Assembly: GCF_903166585.1 (NCBI RefSeq)
Contig: NZ_CAESCM010000013.1
Span: 116,373 to 180,372, forward strand
Source of the DNA: Pedobacter ghigonis
Lineage (GTDB): Bacteria > Bacteroidota > Bacteroidia > Sphingobacteriales > Sphingobacteriaceae
Reading direction: 5' to 3'
DNA: 64,000 nucleotides
The first letter of the stretch is position 1; each line of letters starts with the position of its first letter. Under the pieces are notes generated by a model. That model did not search any database, was not told the origin of the DNA, and saw only the letters and a list, made by a program, of their open reading frames with translations. Shown piece by piece: positions 58,899 through 64,000 of the stretch. Both the position numbers and the translations under genes were made by a program.

Positions 58899-60152
58899 AT
58901 GCCTACTGAAATAAAATGCCCCAACTGTGCCCATGTTTTTCCGATGGAAGAAGCGATGGCCGAAGATTATAAAAAGGAATTACGTGAGAAAGCGGCTGCT
59001 TATGCAAGACAGAAGGACGAAGAATATCAGCGGAAACTGCAGATTTTTGAATCAGAAAAACAGCAGCAGTTAAAAGCTTTCGATGTTAAACTTGCCGAAG
59101 AAAAGCTTAAGCTGAAAGATGATCTGGAAGGCAACCTGCGCAAGAGTATTGCTGCCGATTTTGAAACCAAACTTCAAATGCTGGAAGGCAATGCAAAAGA
59201 TAACGAAGAGAAATTAAAGCTTGCCCGGGAGAAGGAACTGGAATTTTTAAGACGTGAGCAAAGCCTGAAACTGAAAGAGGAAGAAATGGAACTGGCCTTT
59301 CAGCGTAAAATGCAGGAACAGCGAAACGAGCTAGTGGAGCAGATTAGAAAGCAGGAAGCCGAAAAAAACAGCATTAAAGAAACGGAGCACCAATTGCGTT
59401 TAAAGGAGCTCGAAAAACAGCTGGATGACCAGAAGAAGCTTGCTGAAGAAATGAAACGTAAGGCCGAGCAGGGCAGTATGCAGTTACAGGGAGAGGTACA
59501 GGAACTGATTTTGGAAGAACTGTTGCGCAGTAACTTCCCTTTTGATTTGATTGAGGAGGTAGGTAAGGGCGTACGTGGTGCCGATTGTGTACAGGTTGTG
59601 CGTAACCAGTTCGGACAAGAATGCGGTAAAATTATATATGAAAGCAAACGCACCAAAGATTTTGGTGGCGACTGGATTGAAAAGCTGAAAAAAGACATGC
59701 GCAGCATGGGGATCGATGTGGCGGTGATTGTAAGTCAGTGTTATCCTAAAGGCATGACCAGTTTTGGTCAGCGCGAGGGTGTCTGGATTTGTTCGTTCGA
59801 AGAAGTAAATGCAGTGGCTTATGTGTTACGTGATGGGATTTTACGCTTATCGAGTGCGATGAAATCGCAGGAAAACCGGGGAGATAAAATGCACATGCTG
59901 TACGATTATTTAACAGGGGTAGAGTTTTCCGAACAGTGGAAAGCCATTCGCGAAGGTTTTATGAGTATGAAGTTATCCATTCAGCGTGAGCGTGATGCCA
60001 TGGAACGTTTGTGGAAAGCCCGTGAAAAACAACTGGAAAAAGTACTTTTAAATGCAACACACATTCGTGGTTCTATTGAAGGTATTGCCGGTAGCGATAG
60101 CATTCAGCTGAGCTTAACGGATGAGGATGATGATGCTTTGCTTTTGGAGTAA
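58899..60152 (+). CDS. DUF2130 coiled-coil protein
   Basis: Protein of 417 residues. A CPNCAHVF zinc-ribbon-like start (C8 and C11) is followed by a long Lys/Glu-rich coiled coil (about 20-200) and a C-terminal DUF2130 domain with LILEELLRSNFPFDLIEEVGKGVRGADCVQVV and YESKRTKDFGGDWIEKLKKDM, the PD-(D/E)xK-nuclease-like core (E, K pattern), then VSQCYPKGMTSFGQREGVWICSF. Domain arrangement agrees with this family, whose role may be in DNA or RNA transactions; the true function is not established. Confidence 0.85.
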   Translation: MPTEIKCPNCAHVFPMEEAMAEDYKKELREKAAAYARQKDEEYQRKLQIFESEKQQQLKAFDVKLAEEKLKLKDDLEGNLRKSIAADFETKLQMLEGNAKDNEEKLKLAREKELEFLRREQSLKLKEEEMELAFQRKMQEQRNELVEQIRKQEAEKNSIKETEHQLRLKELEKQLDDQKKLAEEMKRKAEQGSMQLQGEVQELILEELLRSNFPFDLIEEVGKGVRGADCVQVVRNQFGQECGKIIYESKRTKDFGGDWIEKLKKDMRSMGIDVAVIVSQCYPKGMTSFGQREGVWICSFEEVNAVAYVLRDGILRLSSAMKSQENRGDKMHMLYDYLTGVEFSEQWKAIREGFMSMKLSIQRERDAMERLWKAREKQLEKVLLNATHIRGSIEGIAGSDSIQLSLTDEDDDALLLE

Positions 60153-60490
60153 TGTTGATTTAGACCTCGCAGGTTTACAGGGCTGGTTTTTAAAAGATGG
60201 TTCGTGGCGACACAGACCATGTCAGCATGGGAATTAGATAGAATTTGTATCTAATTAGATACGTTTTGAGTGTTGTTTGATATGAATTCAGTCTTCTTTG
60301 ATTCGATTTGTATCTAATTCAATACGTTTTGAGTGTTGCTTGATATGAATTCAGTCTTTTTTGATATGATTTGTATTTAATTAAATACATTTGGCATGTT
60401 GCCAGATATAAAATGTATTTAATTAAATTCGTTTTAGTATTGGCGCAACCAATGCGATATAAATAGTAATAATAATAAATTAATGATAGC
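60153..60490. other. regulatory region upstream of the GH97 gene
   Basis: A gap of 338 bases. After a fragment of the CTCGCAGGTT repeat (about 60161-60175), it holds a 63-bp tandem repeat with four palindromes (60247-60430). An open frame on the minus strand over the array is low-complexity and rejected. Confidence 0.7.
60241..60430. repeat. 63-bp minisatellite with palindromic half-sites
   Basis: Two well-conserved units and two degenerate ones. Each carries a 16-bp palindrome: GTATCTAATTAGATAC (60247-60262), GTATCTAATTCAATAC (60310-60325), GTATTTAATTAAATAC (60373-60388) and GTATTTAATTAAATTC (60415-60430). Also repeated: GATATGAATTCAGTCTT at 60280-60296 and again 63 bases on. Start-to-start spacings are 63, 63 and 42 bp. 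It ends 60 bases before the GH97 ATG, so it is probably an operator array. Confidence 0.75.
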
Positions 60491-62635
60491 ATGAATAAGA
60501 AACCAAACCAATCCATTAACCGCTCAATAATTCTTACTTTAATATGTGCTTTGCTATTTTTCGGGGATGTTTTCGGGAACGTTCCCGGAGAGCAACTGAA
60601 ATCGCCGGATGGCCAGCTGGTAGCCAGCTTTGCTTTGGCCGAAGGGGGAGTGCCTACCTATAGTTTAAAGTACAAGGGAAAAGATGTTATTAAAACCAGT
60701 AAGCTTGGTTTGGAACTTAAGGATGGCAAATCTTTAATGAACGGTTTTGCCATTACCGATGCCAAAACCAGTGCATTTAACGAAACCTGGAAACCGGTTT
60801 GGGGCGAGGTAAAAGAAATTGTAAACCATTACAATGAACTTGCCGTTACGCTAACCCAAAAGGAAAGCAATCGCTTTATTATAGTGCGTATGCGCTTATT
60901 CGATGATGGTTTGGGTTTCAGATATGAGTTCCCGGAACAGAAGAACCTCGATTACTTCGTAATTAAGGAAGAAAAAACCCAGTTTGCATTGGCAGGAGAT
61001 CATAAAGCCTTCTGGTTGCCTGGCGATTACGATACCCAGGAATACAGTACAGTAACTTCGAACTTATCGGAAGTGCGTGGTAAGATGAAAGCCGCGGTTA
61101 CACCCAATGCATCGCAAACTACCTTTTCGCCTACAGGTTTGCAAACACCTTTGATGATGAAAAGCAAAGATGGCCTGTACATTAACATTCACGAAGCCGC
61201 TTTGGTTAACTACTCGTTAATGTCGTTAAACCTTGATGATAAAAATATGGTTTTAGAATCGTGGTTAACACCAGATGCTGTTGGCGATAAAGGTTATATG
61301 CAGGCACCTTGCCAATCGCCATGGCGTACCATTATTGTGAGCGATAAAGCAGGCGATATTTTAACTTCGAAATTAACCTATAACTTAAACGAGCCCACCA
61401 AATTTAAAGATGTATCGTGGATTAAACCAACCAAGTATGTGGGTGTTTGGTGGGAAATGATTACCGGAAAAAGCACCTGGGCTTATAACGATTTAACCAG
61501 TGTACAACTGGGGGTAACCGATTACGCTAAAACTAAACCGAACGGAAAACATGCAGCCAATACTGCGCATGTAAAAGAATACATCGATTTTGCAGCTAAA
61601 AATGGTTTGGATGCCGTTTTGGTTGAAGGATGGAACGAAGGCTGGGAAGACTGGTTTGGTAAAACCAAAGATTATGTTTTCGATTTCGTAACGCCATACC
61701 CTGATTTTGATGTGCAGGAACTGCACCGTTACGCAGCAAGCAAGGGGATTAAAATGATTATGCACCATGAAACTTCTTCATCGGTACGCAACTACGAGCG
61801 CCATTTAGATACAGCCTACAAGTTTATGAAAGCAAATGGCTATGATGCGGTGAAGAGCGGTTATGTGGGTAATATGATTCCGAGGGGAGAGCACCACTAT
61901 GGCCAATGGTTAAACAACCATTATTTGTATGCCATCCAGAAAGCGGCTGAATATAAAATTATGGTTAATGCCCACGAAGCGGTTAGGCCTACGGGTTTGG
62001 CGCGTACATACCCGAATTTAATCGGAAACGAATCGGCCCGTGGTACAGAATATGAAGCTTTTGGCGGTAACAATGCCGACCATACCACAATTTTGCCTTT
62101 TACCCGCTTAATTGGCGGACCAATGGATTATACCCCCGGAATTTTCGAGACTAAGGTAAGTGCTTATAATCCTGAAAATACTTCATTTGTACACAGTACT
62201 CTGGCACGTCAGCTTGCGTTGTATGTTACCATGTATAGTCCGCTGCAAATGGCTGCCGATTTACCCGAAACTTATAACAAGTATATGGATGCTTTCCAGT
62301 TTATTAAAGATGTGGCTGTAGACTGGGACGATACTAAAGTGCTGGAGGCAGAGCCTGGCGATTACATTACTTTTGCACGTAAGGCAAAGGGAAAAAACAA
62401 CTGGTTTGTTGGCCGTACCAATGATGAGGTAGCGCGTACTTCGAAAATAGATTTCAGCTTTTTAGATGCTGGTAAAAAATATATCGCAACCATTTATGCT
62501 GATGCGAAGGATGCGCATTATGAAACCAATCCAAAAGCTTATACCATTCGCAAAATAGAAGTAACCAGCAAAAGCAGGCTTAGCCAATATTGTGCACCGG
62601 GTGGGGGCTATGCGATTAGTGTTATCGCGAAATAA
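60491..62635 (+). CDS. GH97 family alpha-glucosidase (SusB-like)
   Basis: Glycoside hydrolase family 97, 714 residues with a signal peptide (IILTLICALLFFGDVFG). N-terminal beta-sandwich to about 290, catalytic TIM barrel about 300-600, C-terminal beta domain. Landmarks are WWEMITGKSTWAYNDL, VEGWNEGWEDWFG, MHHETSSSVRNYE, VNAHEAVRPTGLARTYPNLIGNESARGTEYEAF and GGPMDYTPGIFE. The VKSGYVG stretch carries Gly where retaining GH97 members have a nucleophile Asp, and glutamates sit in NAHE and ARGTEYEA, suggesting the inverting, SusB-like subtype acting on alpha-glucans. Periplasmic. Upstream lies a palindromic operator array. Confidence 0.93.
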   Translation: MNKKPNQSINRSIILTLICALLFFGDVFGNVPGEQLKSPDGQLVASFALAEGGVPTYSLKYKGKDVIKTSKLGLELKDGKSLMNGFAITDAKTSAFNETWKPVWGEVKEIVNHYNELAVTLTQKESNRFIIVRMRLFDDGLGFRYEFPEQKNLDYFVIKEEKTQFALAGDHKAFWLPGDYDTQEYSTVTSNLSEVRGKMKAAVTPNASQTTFSPTGLQTPLMMKSKDGLYINIHEAALVNYSLMSLNLDDKNMVLESWLTPDAVGDKGYMQAPCQSPWRTIIVSDKAGDILTSKLTYNLNEPTKFKDVSWIKPTKYVGVWWEMITGKSTWAYNDLTSVQLGVTDYAKTKPNGKHAANTAHVKEYIDFAAKNGLDAVLVEGWNEGWEDWFGKTKDYVFDFVTPYPDFDVQELHRYAASKGIKMIMHHETSSSVRNYERHLDTAYKFMKANGYDAVKSGYVGNMIPRGEHHYGQWLNNHYLYAIQKAAEYKIMVNAHEAVRPTGLARTYPNLIGNESARGTEYEAFGGNNADHTTILPFTRLIGGPMDYTPGIFETKVSAYNPENTSFVHSTLARQLALYVTMYSPLQMAADLPETYNKYMDAFQFIKDVAVDWDDTKVLEAEPGDYITFARKAKGKNNWFVGRTNDEVARTSKIDFSFLDAGKKYIATIYADAKDAHYETNPKAYTIRKIEVTSKSRLSQYCAPGGGYAISVIAK

Positions 62636-62763
62636 TTTCCCGTGGTGTTAGTTCCCGTGGTGTTGGTTGTTAGCAACAGGCACTTCATGCTAATATCAGA
62701 AACACGAAGGCGCTTAATTTTACCACAGATTAATATACTTGCCTGGCCATTTAGGTGGGGATT

Positions 62764-62797
62764 AACACAGATAGGGTATGCCTGTCTGTGTTTTTTT
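62764..62797 (+). terminator. terminator after the GH97 gene
   Basis: AACACAGA (62764-62771) and TCTGTGTT (62785-62792), reinforced by AGG/CCT, then TTTTT. Strong hairpin with T run. Confidence 0.85.
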
Positions 62798-62937
62798 GTT
62801 TATTATGGATTGTTTAGTTGTAAAATGTATTAGTTAGTGACTTGTTTATTGGTGGTTTGTAAGTTTTATTTAATTTTTTATTCGTGTTTGGATGTTTTTG
62901 TGTGTTGATTTAAGTTATTGTTAGGTTTTGGTTAAAT

Positions 62938-62959
62938 AATTATGATAAATATCATAATT
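62938..62959. promoter_or_regulatory. inverted repeat AATTATGAT-4-ATCATAATT
   Basis: Perfect 9-bp arms around AAAT, 70 bases upstream of the thioesterase ATG. Candidate operator for a dimeric regulator. Confidence 0.45.
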
Positions 62960-63029
62960 TTCTGTATTTGTTAGTGATTTTGTAATATATTAGCGACATA
63001 ACAACCAAACCTTCTAAAATATTATCAAA

Positions 63030-63506
63030 ATGGCACGACCCAAAAATCACATCGAACTTCAGTTTTTAAGCGAACCTTCAGACGTAAATTACGGCGGTAA
63101 AGTGCATGGGGGGATGATGATGAAGTGGATTGATCAGGCGGCTTTTGCCTGTGCCTTACAGTGGAGTCAATCGTATTGTGTAACGGTATATGTTGGTGGC
63201 ATCCGTTTCTTTCACCCGGTGCACATTGGCCATTTGGTTAAGATGGACGCAAGGATTATTTACACAGGTAAAACGAGTATGCACATTGCAGTTGATGCTT
63301 ACTCGAAACCCGTTGGAAAAAGTGATTTTGTGAAAAACACTCACTGTATTATTGTTTTTGTAGCGGTTAATGATAACGGGAATCCGGAACGTATACCGGA
63401 GTTTAAACCTAAAACTGAAAAGGAAATTGCCATGCACGGTTACGCCATTAAACTGATGGAACTGCGCAAAAGCATTGATAAGGAGATGGAACCATATATT
63501 GTGTAG
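63030..63506 (+). CDS. acyl-CoA thioesterase (hotdog fold)
   Basis: Single-hotdog thioesterase of 158 residues, YciA/BACH type, hydrolysing acyl-CoA to free acid and CoA. Landmarks: LSEPSDVNYGGKVHGGMMMKWIDQAAFACA (about 12-41) with the catalytic-loop region NYGGKVHGG, then YVGGIRFFHPVHIGHLVKMDARIIYTGKTSMHIAVD. Cytosolic. It has its own promoter region with an inverted repeat. Last gene of the window. Confidence 0.92.
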   Translation: MARPKNHIELQFLSEPSDVNYGGKVHGGMMMKWIDQAAFACALQWSQSYCVTVYVGGIRFFHPVHIGHLVKMDARIIYTGKTSMHIAVDAYSKPVGKSDFVKNTHCIIVFVAVNDNGNPERIPEFKPKTEKEIAMHGYAIKLMELRKSIDKEMEPYIV

Positions 63507-64000
63507 CATTCAGTGGATGGCGCTTGGTGTGCAGTTTCCTCCCATTAAACACGGTGTGAATAGTATTTCTTAAACGCTATAGAGTCTCTTTGTGTTCTTA
63601 GTGTCTTCGTGGTGAAAAATAAATGCTTCTATACGGTTCATGATATAAAATGCGATAAAATCGCTTAGCTAATTATGAACTTGTTTGAAACGAGCGAAGA
63701 TGTAAGGAGTGGTTTTCGATCTTACATTTTCCTCTATATTTAACCACAGAGCAAACAGAGGGAGAGCACAAAGTGCACAGAGTAGCATGTTTTCCATGTT
63801 CCGTCTTCCATTTTCCCTTTTCCATCTCCTCTTTTTCTCTCTGTAAGCTTTGTGTGCTCCTATGTTTGTTGTTAAATTTAAAAATAATAAATTTAACATA
63901 TTTAAGTGAAAAAGAGTGAGAGTTGATTTGTGCCCAAACAACTTCTTATAGTATGTTCTCACGGAGATATTGCCTCACTCTTTTTTGCCTTTTAGAATCT
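63507..64000. other. right-end intergenic region
   Basis: The last 494 bases hold no supported gene. They carry CACAGAG-type repeats: 63586-63620 (GTCTCTTTGTGTTCTTAGTG and GTCTTCGTGGTG) and 63741-63782 (TAACCACAGAGCAAACAGAG and GAGAGCACAAAGTGCACAGA). The open frame at 63669-63962 on the minus strand is explained by this repeat text. Confidence 0.5.

Larger units (their letters stand above)
62636..63029. other. intergenic region between GH97 and thioesterase genes
   Basis: A gap of 394 bases. It holds a terminator (62764-62797), an inverted repeat (62938-62959) and AT-rich sequence. GTGGTGTTAGTTCCCGTGGTGTTGG at the start is an imperfect 16-base direct repeat. The open frame at 62642-62833 is not supported. 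Confidence 0.55.

Noticed and set aside
60319..60516. 65-codon open frame over the GH97 upstream array
   Set aside because: A Tyr/Lys/Leu-rich translation of the 63-bp repeat; overlaps the GH97 start on the other strand.
62642..62833. 63-codon open frame after the GH97 gene
   Set aside because: It runs across a strong terminator hairpin and repeat-like text.
63669..63962. 97-codon open frame on the minus strand
   Set aside because: It runs through CACAGAG-type repeat text, and its product is low-complexity (KRRWKRENGRRNMEN) with no domain.

Overview
The window reads as chromosomal DNA of a Bacteroidota bacterium, most likely a Sphingobacteriaceae member close to Pedobacter. This is inferred from protein character (long-form IspG, HemC-HemD fusion, GH97 glucosidase, outer-membrane barrels, short AtpC), from promoters of the Bacteroidota type (TTTG or TTG, about 19 bases, TAnnTTTG), from scarce Shine-Dalgarno sites and from intergenic repeats. 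There is no phage, IS element or CRISPR array, and one tRNA gene.

Layout. 1-7714: an SDR cut by the left edge, PspC and LiaF-like envelope proteins, a GYF-RDD membrane protein, long-form ispG, a MscS-type channel, a small UPF0158-like protein and an alpha/beta hydrolase. 8111-18148: a tetrapyrrole region (hemA, hemC-hemD fusion, hemB, hemL, hemE, hemJ-like) with a histidine kinase, an OmpR-type regulator and a TPR protein inside it. 18283-24748: outer-membrane proteins, an ECF sigma factor with a membrane partner, an ABC ATPase, a lipoprotein, a DUF4230 protein and a cupin. 24908-42418: a long minus-strand branched-chain amino acid cluster, transcribed ilvE, then ilvD-ORF6N-ilvB-ilvN-VOC-DinB-ilvC-leuC-ABM-methyltransferase-leuD-ABC-leuB-leuA-ilvA. 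42718-51604: an exported protein, atpD-atpC, an RmlD-like reductase, tRNA-Arg(ACG), a CarboxypepD_reg/hydrolase fusion, an outer-membrane protein, adk and obgE. 51620-56742: a minus-strand accessory locus with a small peptide gene, two membrane proteins (one HTTM/SdpB-like), a DCC thiol-disulfide protein, and a NarL-type two-component cluster. 56903-63506: YdcF-like, YtxH-like, OsmC-like, DUF2130, GH97 and a hotdog thioesterase.

Most interesting signals. (1) Two translation-dependent attenuators control the branched-chain genes: an Ile-rich 25-residue leader peptide before ilvD and a Leu-rich 44-residue leader peptide before ilvE, each followed by a GC-rich hairpin with a U run. In the ilvD leader the Arg-Gly-Gly codons themselves can form the antiterminator. 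(2) The locus at 51620-53767 looks like an undescribed peptide-maturation system related to SdpAB: a 101-residue precursor-like gene, a hairpin terminator that could be leaky, then an SdpA-like protein, an HTTM protein and a DCC protein. It sits beside a GGAA microsatellite and a dedicated-looking sensor cluster. (3) The GH97 gene is preceded by four near-identical 16-bp palindromes whose starts are 63, 63 and 42 bp apart (whole helical turns), with a compensatory base-pair change. (4) Intergenic space is filled with several families of short dispersed repeats.
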